DNA from: Prevotellaceae bacterium
Lineage (GTDB): Bacteria > Bacteroidota > Bacteroidia > Bacteroidales > Bacteroidaceae
Reading direction: 5' to 3'
Assembly (NCBI GenBank): GCA_031262085.1
Contig: JAISIN010000128.1
Coordinates: forward strand, 1 to 34,106
DNA length: 34,106 nt
Of the stretch, positions 1-6,807 are shown piece after piece. Position numbers and translations under genes: made by a program. Each line of letters starts with the position of its first letter. The first letter of the stretch is position 1. The notes below the pieces were generated by a model. That model had not been told where the DNA came from. It was given only the letters and a program-made list of their open reading frames with translations, and did no database searches.

Positions 1-800
1 TGCCAAGCATTGCCCGGACCGTATTGCGTCACTACTCTATTGAGCGGCGATGCTTCGTACACATTCAAAGAGTAGGGCTTACTGTCGCTGCCATTGGAAG
101 TTTGTGCTTGCGTCTTCAAAGAAGAGGGATTGACATACGCTCCATTGTTACTGCTCCCTAAGGCGGCAGGCAGATAGCTTTTCTCTTCCCGCCCGCGTGC
201 ATCGTACAGGGTGAGTGAGACTAAGTCTTTCTGACCGGTTCCTCCTCCGGCTTTGACCCTGACGGTTTGTTCGGGTCGTCCCAGCCCGTCGTAATAACCT
301 ACGGCATCTTGCCACGTGCTTCCGTCCTCTGAGGTGTAGGTGCGTGTAACGATGTAATTGCGCCCGGAAGATCCCGGACCGATGGCAGCGGGATAAGAGG
401 AATTGGCGGACCCCGGCGCCACCGGTGGAAACGATTCACCATCGCAACTCACATGAATATAGATTCCCCCTGTCCCTGCTGTTTTATTCACCGTAATGAT
501 ATAGGTTCCGTGGGGTATATTCGTAGCCGCCAAGGCATATCTGATGTCTCCCGCAGACGCCCCCATATCACCCGTTGTTCCCACATTGGGGCTGATCGAT
601 ATTGTTCCGTTGGAAATGATATAGAGCGATGTGATAGAGGTTAATCTGTTCAGGGTAAATGTGGCGTAATTCGCCGAGATAGTTGTGGCATAATTAGCAC
701 TGCCCGCACTCAGGGATTCCGGTAAGGTGTATTGCCCGAACAAACTGCACGGCAGGATGCACAGAGCAAACAGCACGAGTGATAGTATTCTTGCTTTCAT
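1..800 (-). CDS. DUF6443-type RHS/YD-repeat protein, N-terminal part (runs off left edge)
   Basis: The reading frame starts at the ATG whose complement ends at 800 and is open to base 1, so only about 266 N-terminal residues are seen. A signal peptide (hydrophobic run ending near CSLFGQ) is followed by a beta-rich stretch of about 110 residues ending in IYIHVSC. Next comes a segment reading NYIVTRTYTSEDG and YYDGLGRPEQTV, the hallmark of the DUF6443 domain that opens many Bacteroidota RHS proteins. Known relatives continue into an RHS core and a variable C-terminal tip, often a toxin; that part would lie to the left of the window. It is the third gene of a minus-strand run and follows a shorter paralogue after 20 bp. 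The first 130 residues are closely similar to that paralogue. Exported and probably surface-associated; toxin activity is not visible here. Confidence 0.85.
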   Translation of the reverse strand, partial: MKARILSLVLFALCILPCSLFGQYTLPESLSAGSANYATTISANYATFTLNRLTSITSLYIISNGTISISPNVGTTGDMGASAGDIRYALAATNIPHGTYIITVNKTAGTGGIYIHVSCDGESFPPVAPGSANSSYPAAIGPGSSGRNYIVTRTYTSEDGSTWQDAVGYYDGLGRPEQTVRVKAGGGTGQKDLVSLTLYDARGREEKSYLPAALGSSNNGAYVNPSSLKTQAQTSNGSDSKPYSLNVYEASPLNRVVTQYGPGNAW

Positions 801-820
801 AATCTTGTCTTTTTTGGGGT

Positions 821-1336
821 TCATTCTTGATTTCCATACTGATACCGATAGCCTTTCCGGTCGTTGACAGCGGCATAATAGCCGACCGCATCAGGACCGT
901 AAGAGAGTGAGGGCGAGACCGGGATCGTGTTCAACGCCGTGGGTGCCGGCAGCGGGTCGTCTCCTCCATTGCAACTCACATGAATATAGATCCCCTCCGC
1001 GCTTGCTGCTTTATTCACCGTAATGGTATAGGTTCCTGCGGGTACGTCCGTCGCTATCAGGATGTATCTGGTCTCTCCGACCGTCGCTCCCAAATCACCG
1101 GTTGTTCCCACATTGGGGCTTATCGATATATTTCCATTGGAAACAATCAAGAGTGATTTGACAAGAGCCGATCTGTTCAGAGTAAATGTAGCGTAATTCG
1201 CTCCGACGGTTGTGGTATAGTTAGCGCTGCCCGTATTCAGGGTTTCCGGCAAAACGTGTTGCCCGAACAAACGGCTCGACATGCCCGACAGAATGAACAG
1301 GGCAAAGAGCACGAGTGATAGTATTCTTGCTTTCAT
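821..1336 (-). CDS. Short secreted paralogue of the DUF6443 protein N-terminus (truncated or chimeric RHS fragment)
   Basis: This 171-residue protein begins with the same signal peptide as its downstream neighbour (MKARILSLVLFAL) and shares most of the following beta-rich domain, including ISISPNVGTTGD and IYIHVSC. After about residue 125 it diverges and stops with DAVGYYAAVNDRKGYRYQYGNQE-like residues. DAVGYY also occurs in the neighbour's DUF6443 domain, and the final YRYQYGNQ resembles the YRYNNQ end of the upstream 1054-residue RHS protein. The simplest reading is an internal deletion or recombination product joining the head of one RHS gene to the tail of another. It could still be a functional secreted protein made of the leading beta domain alone. 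It sits between the two larger RHS genes, 53 bp and 20 bp away, and is presumably cotranscribed. No catalytic motif is visible. Confidence 0.75.
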   Translation of the reverse strand: MKARILSLVLFALFILSGMSSRLFGQHVLPETLNTGSANYTTTVGANYATFTLNRSALVKSLLIVSNGNISISPNVGTTGDLGATVGETRYILIATDVPAGTYTITVNKAASAEGIYIHVSCNGGDDPLPAPTALNTIPVSPSLSYGPDAVGYYAAVNDRKGYRYQYGNQE

Positions 1337-1357
1337 AACTTCTTCTTTTTTATAAGT

Positions 1358-1399
1358 TTACTTATTGATTTTTACTTATTGATTCTTACTTATTGATTG
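1358..1399 (-). repeat. Three tandem 14-bp repeats spanning an RHS stop codon
   Basis: The + strand carries TTACTTATTGATT plus one variable base three times, at 1358, 1372 and 1386. The stop codon of the 1054-residue RHS gene (1390-1392) lies in the first copy met by the ribosome. Because 14 is not a multiple of 3, each copy is read in a different frame downstream. Confidence 0.85.
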
Positions 1400-4300
1400 T
1401 TATACCGATACTTGTTCCCTCCTACATATTGCCGTTCTCCGGCAACGACGATATAAGTCCATTTCAACCGTCCCGCCTCGTCGTACTCGTATCCGATGGT
1501 GGTACCGTCGGGTGTTGTTTCGGTGCTCTTCCCGATAAAGGGTTTATAGGTATAGGTGGTGACCTGTGCCTGCGGATAATCGTCGCGCAGCACGGAGTGC
1601 CAGTCGTACATCTCCCAGTACTCCTCATTCAACAGTGGAAGTGCCTCGTTACCGATATTCCTGATCTCGATGATGGGATATAACCCGTCGTACCCCCACA
1701 CGTATGCCGTCTTGATGCCTGCCCCGTCGGTGATTGCAATGACCCTGCCCAGTGCGTCGTACTCGTAGGTGTAGTCGGTGACATAGTTCGACAGCTGTCC
1801 GGTTGTGGTATTTCGCCCTCTGGATTGTGTGATTCTGGAGGTGAGGTAACTACCCGGATGGTTGTACTCGTTGTAAACGGCATGGGTCAATGTCCATGTG
1901 CCGGTGCCGCTACTCTTGACGTACTCTTCCTCAAAGACGGGCAATGCGAGCCGATGTGCCTGATAAAGGTTCGTTTCGTCCGTGCCGTAGCCTTGTAGGT
2001 CTGATATATACTCGAACGTTGTTTTCAACGAATCGCCGACACTGTTCAGCGTAGCCACCTCCGACAATCGCCCTACGGGGTTGTACCTGTATCTCTTTCC
2101 CAGCACCACCGAACTTCCGTTTCGATAGTCTGTGGTCTGTTCGCCGGTGAGATAGTAGTTGGATACGATGTCCTTCCGCAGATCAATATACGAATAGAAG
2201 AAAAACGTTGACCGGATAAACTCTACGCGCTGTGCATACTGATAGTCGTTGGTGTAGGTATAGGTGGTTTCCGACAGCAGTGCGGCATTGCTGTCGTAAT
2301 ACTTCTTGCTCGAGGGTTTGCCGCGCAAATTGTGTTGGGAAGTATGCATCCGATACAGGATGTGTGCAACGGGCGGCAAGACGACCAGATCGGCGGCAGA
2401 GGCATTGCCCCACAGGCGCTCTGTGGGTGCGGCATAGGAGGGTTGATCCGGCGTATCCGTGAAACTCTTGTAGCGGTGCTCGATCAGGGAGCCGTCACTA
2501 AACACCTCCTTGACCAGCGGGTAGCTGATGTGCGTCTTGTCTTCGGAGTAGGCAAGCGTATTACTACTGGAGAACTTACGGATGGAGTAGTGAGCGTCTT
2601 CCAATCCGCCGTTCGATCCGACAAAGGTCATTAACTCGCCCAGATATCGGGGATAGTGCAGCAGAATCCCCGAACCGGTATGGGGTGCGGATTGGTAGAC
2701 AAACTCCCGATACGTGCTGTCGTTGGTAGCAGAGAAGTCGACGATCTTTTTGACGCGAACCCCTCCTGCCGGATAGTTGGTCGGCGTATCATACGTATAT
2801 CCCCCTCCCTCATCGGCGTTGGTACACGACGGGCTGAAAGCGGCATACCTGCTTACCTTTTGCGAATAGCTGTGCTGTTCGTAGTCGTATCGGGTCGATC
2901 CTCCCGTGGGATAAGTAAGGGTGCGGAGCATCCCCATGCGTGCGGCAGCGCCGTTCGGTTCTCTGTTGGGGAACAAACCGGTGATATGCTCTCTGTAATT
3001 GCTGTCGATATAGATGTAATCCTCGACATCCTCTCTGTTGGTGGTAGGTGGCAGCAGATGGCTCGGCCCTATCATTGCGCCGGTATTGCTCACCGCATTG
3101 TAATAGCCCCAATGGTCGATCGCTGCCGTGCCGTGATAAGGGAATGCTTTGTTCTGGTCATAATAGTCGAACCGGTAATAGCTGCCGTCGGGCAAGGCGA
3201 TACTATCAAGGAAGGTGATGGGATTGCCTTCTATATAGGGATTCGTGGCATCATATCCGGGATTGGTGTCATATCCGAAGGTGTACACCTTTAACGGCGT
3301 ATTCTCTGTGGTTTTTCGGATGGTGATATGATTAAGAATCCCCAACTCATTGACCAGATTATACTTTGCGAAGCTTACTTGTGTGGTTTGTAGATTGTGA
3401 TACAGCGACCAGCCTTTCTCCGGCATTTTGTTTCCGTAGGTAAAAGAGATGGCTAAGGCATCATCTACCACAATTTGGTTCAAGGTTACTCCCCGCTGAC
3501 GCATGAAGATAATCGCCGTATCGGGTTGAAGGGCAGGCGAGACGGGAATGATCTCTTCGAGTTGGTTGTTTACGACCTGCCAAAGGGCGGTAGGGCGGTA
3601 ACTATCGTATTGTTTTGAACTGGTCGAGGTTGCCGGTGAGTACTCGAACTCGATAGCTCTGCCGTTGGGTGCTTCTATCTTGGTGAGCATCCAGGTCATT
3701 CTGTCATTGAACGGATAATCGGACAGACGAGGCGTTATCATGGGTTGTCCGGATACGCCGTATCTTAGTTCTTCATATTGGGTGTAGGTGTCGATCTTGT
3801 TTTGATCGGTTCCGCCAAAGGTATACGTATACCCATCGCCGGTTTGAATCTTGATGATACCATTCGGGAAATTCGTCAGGATGACTTTATACTCTCCTTG
3901 CGGATGGGCTGTGTTATAGACATGGACGGTGCCTTGCGGTCCCAAGATAAAGCTGCCTGAATGTCCGGGAAAGTTAAAATGGAAGATGTCCTGTTCGCTT
4001 TCCCGGTTATTGGCATCCATGACGGGAATCATTTTCGGGAGACCTCCCAAAGGGATATGATTCCGGGCTATGGCATCGTCCCAAGATTCAGGCGTTGCCG
4101 TTAGATTGTGATAAGAGAAGTAGCCGTTATACGCATAAGGAGCCGACATGCCATCCTGCAGTGGAGTACTCAGGATACGATTTTGCGCTTCATCGGGTAT
4201 TCCCCTCATCTCTCGGGTGATACATCCGCCGGCATTGAGTGTCCATCCTAATCCCAATATGCCGGTTTGGGTGTTGGGTTTGTATCCGTCGGACGTATAG

Positions 4301-4554
4301 TCGATGGACAGCGGCAAGGTGAAATCGGTATCCTGATAAGTATATATGGGTATACTTACCGTAGCCTTTCCGGTGTACAACTCTGCCGATTGATTCCCAT
4401 ACTTCATAAAGCCCCATACTTCAGGGGATGGCGTTGGAAGATACTGGTAATCTTTGTACAAGTCGGTGTACGTGTCACTTCCTATTTGCGCAGAAGCGTG
4501 GAAGGAGGAAGCCCAGAGCGTGGCAACAAGTGCCATTGATTGTAGTACTTTCAT
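1390..4554 (-). CDS. Secreted RHS/YD-repeat protein (SpvB-like)
   Basis: This is a 1054-residue protein with a signal peptide (residues 1-22, cleavage near ASA-QI). The N-terminal third has the conserved Bacteroidota pattern YGNQSAELYTGKATVSIPIYTY and GILGLGWTLNAGGCITRE, as in SpvB/TcdB-type shells. The rest is rich in Y-x-YD-x-x-GR units, including YEYDALGRVIAITD near residue 940 and YEYDEAGRL near 1020. It stops at YRYNNQ without the RHS-core signature or a toxin tip, so it is probably the first partner of a split RHS system whose second partner is the DUF6443 gene downstream. Known RHS proteins form a beta-cocoon, often around a toxin or for surface binding; that role is inferred. It is first in a three-gene minus-strand operon behind a clear promoter and the CGTNACA array. 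Confidence 0.9.
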   Translation of the reverse strand: MKVLQSMALVATLWASSFHASAQIGSDTYTDLYKDYQYLPTPSPEVWGFMKYGNQSAELYTGKATVSIPIYTYQDTDFTLPLSIDYTSDGYKPNTQTGILGLGWTLNAGGCITREMRGIPDEAQNRILSTPLQDGMSAPYAYNGYFSYHNLTATPESWDDAIARNHIPLGGLPKMIPVMDANNRESEQDIFHFNFPGHSGSFILGPQGTVHVYNTAHPQGEYKVILTNFPNGIIKIQTGDGYTYTFGGTDQNKIDTYTQYEELRYGVSGQPMITPRLSDYPFNDRMTWMLTKIEAPNGRAIEFEYSPATSTSSKQYDSYRPTALWQVVNNQLEEIIPVSPALQPDTAIIFMRQRGVTLNQIVVDDALAISFTYGNKMPEKGWSLYHNLQTTQVSFAKYNLVNELGILNHITIRKTTENTPLKVYTFGYDTNPGYDATNPYIEGNPITFLDSIALPDGSYYRFDYYDQNKAFPYHGTAAIDHWGYYNAVSNTGAMIGPSHLLPPTTNREDVEDYIYIDSNYREHITGLFPNREPNGAAARMGMLRTLTYPTGGSTRYDYEQHSYSQKVSRYAAFSPSCTNADEGGGYTYDTPTNYPAGGVRVKKIVDFSATNDSTYREFVYQSAPHTGSGILLHYPRYLGELMTFVGSNGGLEDAHYSIRKFSSSNTLAYSEDKTHISYPLVKEVFSDGSLIEHRYKSFTDTPDQPSYAAPTERLWGNASAADLVVLPPVAHILYRMHTSQHNLRGKPSSKKYYDSNAALLSETTYTYTNDYQYAQRVEFIRSTFFFYSYIDLRKDIVSNYYLTGEQTTDYRNGSSVVLGKRYRYNPVGRLSEVATLNSVGDSLKTTFEYISDLQGYGTDETNLYQAHRLALPVFEEEYVKSSGTGTWTLTHAVYNEYNHPGSYLTSRITQSRGRNTTTGQLSNYVTDYTYEYDALGRVIAITDGAGIKTAYVWGYDGLYPIIEIRNIGNEALPLLNEEYWEMYDWHSVLRDDYPQAQVTTYTYKPFIGKSTETTPDGTTIGYEYDEAGRLKWTYIVVAGERQYVGGNKYRYNNQ

Positions 4555-4597
4555 GTTGCTTTTTTTAAATGGTTAATTTTTAGAAGTTGATTTTCAG

Positions 4598-4630
4598 CAA
4601 ATGTAAAGTACCTTACGGGGGCTATCCAAA
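4598..4630 (-). promoter_or_regulatory. Promoter of the RHS operon (TTTG-N21-TACATTTG)
   Basis: On the minus strand the -7 element TACATTTG (complement of 4598-4605) matches TAnnTTTG exactly. The -33 element TTTG (complement of 4627-4630) lies 21 bp upstream. Transcription would start near 4591, leaving a leader of about 37 nt before the start codon at 4554. Confidence 0.75.
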
Positions 4631-4637
4631 TATTTAG

Positions 4638-4697
4638 CGTCACATGATCGTAACACAACCGTTACAGGCGTAACATAATCGTCACATGATCGTTACA
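4638..4697. repeat. Six-copy CGTNACA array directly upstream of the RHS promoter
   Basis: Copies begin at 4638, 4649, 4660, 4669, 4680 and 4691 and read CGTCACA, CGTAACA, CGTTACA, CGTAACA, CGTCACA and CGTTACA. Start-to-start spacing is 11, 11, 9, 11 and 11 bp, close to one helical turn. The linkers are short and vary. The array ends 7 bp upstream of the -33 element, a position suited to a transcription activator or cooperative repressor. The binding protein is unknown. Confidence 0.8.
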
Positions 4698-4713
4698 GTG
4701 CATTTGGGAGGTC

Positions 4714-5136
4714 TCAAATACTCAAGAAAAGTTGGTTATACTGTTCAATAGATAGTTTTTGGCGTAGCCTGTAACGACGCATTTTTAGAGCGTTTGGAGT
4801 GGTGATTGTCAAGAAAAGTATTAGATTCTTTGGTAGTTGCAACACCAAACAAATACAGAGAAACAGATCATCTTCCGTCAAAGAGGGGTATTGCGCTCTC
4901 AACAATACGAGAAACTCTCCAAAACAGATAAAGAGCCTTGCTCTTAGCAATGCAGCATCTTTTGCGGAGAAGGCTTTGCTTCTCACCGCGCTTTCATTGA
5001 TCTGAAAGGTGTTGGATTGCTTGTATCGCTGCATGCACATTCTCTTTTTCCGGTTTAAAAGAGCCAGTTGGCGACGCTCTTTCGTGCGTGGAAAGAGGAT
5101 GCTTACTAATCGTAATTGGATCTTTTGAAATATCAT
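4714..5136 (-). CDS. Small LuxR-type helix-turn-helix protein (putative regulator)
   Basis: This is a 140-residue basic protein. Residues about 86-128 follow the pattern of the C-terminal HTH seen in Bacteroidota TPR-type regulators: an S-LTEDDLFLC-I segment, then a turn and TTPNALKMRRYRLRQKL as recognition-helix region. In relatives the middle usually reads like LSNKEIA-LL-ISP; here it is degenerate (LPKNLILFLTIT), so DNA binding is uncertain. The N-terminal part is basic and possibly helical, with no sensor domain. Its start overlaps the stop of the prepilin-like gene (ATGA), so translation is coupled. It ends just before the CGTNACA array and RHS promoter, which makes it a candidate regulator of the RHS operon. 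That link is inferred from position only. Confidence 0.7.
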   Translation of the reverse strand: MIFQKIQLRLVSILFPRTKERRQLALLNRKKRMCMQRYKQSNTFQINESAVRSKAFSAKDAALLRARLFICFGEFLVLLRAQYPSLTEDDLFLCICLVLQLPKNLILFLTITTPNALKMRRYRLRQKLSIEQYNQLFLSI

Positions 5137-5582
5137 GGTGTTGTATAATGCAATTGAAGGGTGTCTCTTCGGATGGGTATATATATAATGAGTGAATCGA
5201 GCAAGCGGATCTCTTCGTCTTCCGGATAGAGACGAAGGTCGAGCAGCCCCATGAAAAGTGTGTCGGTCTTTTCGCCATTGTGTAATATCAGGCAGGCGCT
5301 GTCGACCTCTAAACTTTCCGATGAAGTTCCGTGATTATACGTCCACAGACGGTGGTCGTACCGGCACAAGCTGTCGCTTCGCTCCAGTATGCTCTCCAAG
5401 ACCTGATGGCTGTACAGCAGGTGTGACTTCTCCGTCAGGCGCTTGTTGAGCAGGCGGTTGTAGCGATGTATGAGATCCATCCCGTCGAATACCAACAGGA
5501 AAAGAATACCCGACACAATCATCACCACCAGCAGCTCTGCCAGGGTGCTACCCTTTAGTGTGATACCTCGCAATCTATACAT
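5133..5582 (-). CDS. Prepilin-like protein with type IV N-terminal cleavage/methylation motif
   Basis: From the ATG at 5582 the product has 149 residues. An earlier GTG at 5606 is possible, but the ATG gives a typical short basic leader. The leader MYRLRGITLKG ends in K-G and is followed by STLAELLVVMIVSGILFLLV: a Gly before the cut, Glu at position 5 and a hydrophobic helix, as in type IV pilins and type II secretion pseudopilins. The C-terminal 110 residues form a soluble domain with no recognised motif, in the size range of minor pseudopilins (GspJ/PulJ type). No prepilin peptidase, assembly ATPase or secretin is in the window, so the machine that would process it is unknown. It is translationally coupled to the HTH gene and lies upstream of the RHS operon. 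Confidence 0.75.
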   Translation of the reverse strand: MYRLRGITLKGSTLAELLVVMIVSGILFLLVFDGMDLIHRYNRLLNKRLTEKSHLLYSHQVLESILERSDSLCRYDHRLWTYNHGTSSESLEVDSACLILHNGEKTDTLFMGLLDLRLYPEDEEIRLLDSLIIYIPIRRDTLQLHYTTP

Positions 5583-5651
5583 ATATATAAATGGTGTAGT
5601 TTTCACGGATAGGCTTACCGGTAGTGATCGTGTCTGCTAGGATTGGTATGC

Positions 5652-5894
5652 TTAGGTAGATGCTTCTTTCATCTTCTGTTGGTCAATCATCTTCTTGGCT
5701 TCCTCAACATAGTCGTCGAAAAGGCTACATTTCAAGATGAGATTGATGCGATGCAATAAATGCGTATCAAGACTCTTCTTCTGGAACAGTTTGTATACAC
5801 TCTCACGTGTATAACCGAGTTCTTGTGCGAACCATGTAACGGAACGCCGCTGGCGTTTAAGCTCTTCTTTTAGTTGTTTACCAATGCTTATCAT
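5652..5894 (-). CDS. Small XRE-like HTH protein
   Basis: The 80-residue product begins MISIGKQLKEELKRQ and continues RSVTWFAQELGYTRESVYKLF. This matches a widespread small Bacteroidota HTH family (compare forms with RSVTWFARELNCNRTNVY). Residues about 15-45 form the helix-turn-helix. The ATG at 5894 is preferred over an upstream in-frame start at 5945, because the upstream one falls inside the -7 promoter element at 5943-5950. It is the first gene of a likely unit with the prepilin-like gene, 69 bp downstream of its stop. A 35-bp inverted repeat about 90 bp upstream may be its operator. Function in the cell is not known. Confidence 0.75.
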   Translation of the reverse strand: MISIGKQLKEELKRQRRSVTWFAQELGYTRESVYKLFQKKSLDTHLLHRINLILKCSLFDDYVEEAKKMIDQQKMKEAST

Positions 5895-5942
5895 ATTTGT
5901 ATGCTTTAAGGTGTAATAAAATTGTTTCTTTTTTGAAATGTG

Positions 5943-5950
5943 CAAATATA
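5943..5950 (-). promoter_or_regulatory. -7 promoter element (TATATTTG) of the XRE-like gene
   Basis: The complement of 5943-5950 reads TATATTTG, an exact TAnnTTTG match, giving a leader of about 40 nt. No good -33 TTG is seen at the usual distance, so an activator or a weak promoter is possible. Confidence 0.5.
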
Positions 5951-5984
5951 AGTGATAGTACGGATTCTATCGACATAATTGTGT

Positions 5985-6019
5985 ATCCAAGTTGGAGACA
6001 CTTAGTCTCTAACTTGGAT
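5985..6019. repeat. 35-bp inverted repeat (15-bp arms, 5-base loop)
   Basis: The arm ATCCAAGTTGGAGAC (5985-5999) pairs with GTCTCTAACTTGGAT (6005-6019), with only one G-T wobble. Neither strand has a T-tract after the hairpin (the + strand continues with AAAAA), so it is not a standard terminator. It lies 35 bp upstream of the -7 element of the XRE-like gene. Confidence 0.8.
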
Positions 6020-6076
6020 AAAAAGCGATGATAATAGAGGAAATTAGGGAAGAAGTATTCTTTTCGATTTCATTTA

Positions 6077-6199
6077 TGGCTCTATGCTGTCGTAAGCTCC
6101 GGCGATTACATCAATCGGCATGCTGTATAGCTTTTGCATCTCTTTTTCGGAGATAGATCCCTGTTTTCGCCATTTGTCGATAACGGGGTTGGCGAGAAA
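6077..6199 (-). other. In-frame open extension after the thioesterase stop (41 codons)
   Basis: After the TAA of the thioesterase gene the same frame stays open for 41 codons to a TAA at 6074-6076. It reads like real protein (PVIDKWRKQGSISEKEMQKL, then YSMPIDVIAGAYDSIEP). It may be a lost C-terminal extension, the remnant of another gene, or chance. It has no start codon of its own near its beginning. Confidence 0.35.
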
Positions 6200-6646
6200 T
6201 TATCCGTGTGCCTTCTTCTTTCTCAAATCCCGTCCCTCGTACCGGCAGATATCCTCTATCCACTCCTCTGTGAGCGGTTTAGACTCGTGCTTCTCCAGAT
6301 CGAACGTCACCATGATCGAGCTGCACACGCACTTCACATCGCCACTGCGGGTATCGATAACCCGTTGCGCCAGTTTGAAGCTCTTGGTGCCTATTTCGGT
6401 GACGGCAGTCTGCACTGCCACTTGATCTGATCCGTATATCTGCTCCAGAAAATCTACTTCGATGTGTACCACCACGATGCCGTCTTTCTCCCAATTTACA
6501 TCCGGACAGACGGTTGCGAAGTACTCGGTTTTTCCCAAATCGTAGAAAGAGAAGTAGACCGTGTTGTTGACATGTCCGAACTTATCGACATCATTGAAAC
6601 GGATCTGTATCGGCAATGTATGGTTGTAGTGAATATTGTATTCCAT
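6200..6646 (-). CDS. Acyl-CoA thioesterase, 4HBT-like hot-dog fold
   Basis: This 148-residue protein has the 4-hydroxybenzoyl-CoA thioesterase (YbgC/FadM-like) signature RFNDVDKFGHVNNTVY near residues 16-31. It contains the catalytic Asp and the GHVNN segment before the long hot-dog helix. The next strands (IVVVHIEVDFLEQIYGSDQVAVQTAVTEIG) also fit the family. It would hydrolyse acyl-CoA thioesters in the cytoplasm; the natural substrate cannot be read from sequence. Length is typical, with a lysine-rich tail (RKKKAHG). It is transcribed divergently from the lactonase gene, with its own TACTTTTG element at the complement of 6741-6748. A protein-like open frame continues past its stop. Confidence 0.88.
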   Translation of the reverse strand: MEYNIHYNHTLPIQIRFNDVDKFGHVNNTVYFSFYDLGKTEYFATVCPDVNWEKDGIVVVHIEVDFLEQIYGSDQVAVQTAVTEIGTKSFKLAQRVIDTRSGDVKCVCSSIMVTFDLEKHESKPLTEEWIEDICRYEGRDLRKKKAHG

Positions 6647-6740
6647 CAGATTCCTTTTAATCTTTATTTAAAACTCTTATTTTGAACTCTATTATTTGAA
6701 GCTATCTTTAAAACTTTCCGTAAATCTTTATTTTACCGCG

Positions 6741-6791
6741 CAAAAGTAGTGCATTTTTGCATATAACGCACGCGTATTTGTTGTACTTTTG
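6741..6791. promoter_or_regulatory. Divergent promoter pair between thioesterase and lactonase genes
   Basis: TACTTTTG occurs on the minus strand (complement of 6741-6748) for the thioesterase and on the plus strand (6784-6791) for the lactonase. Both match TAnnTTTG. The plus-strand element has a TTTG at 6756-6759, at a somewhat long 24-bp distance. The plus promoter puts the transcription start near 6798, 10 nt before the chosen lactonase ATG. Confidence 0.6.
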
Positions 6792-6807
6792 CGCCAAAAG
6801 TACAATC

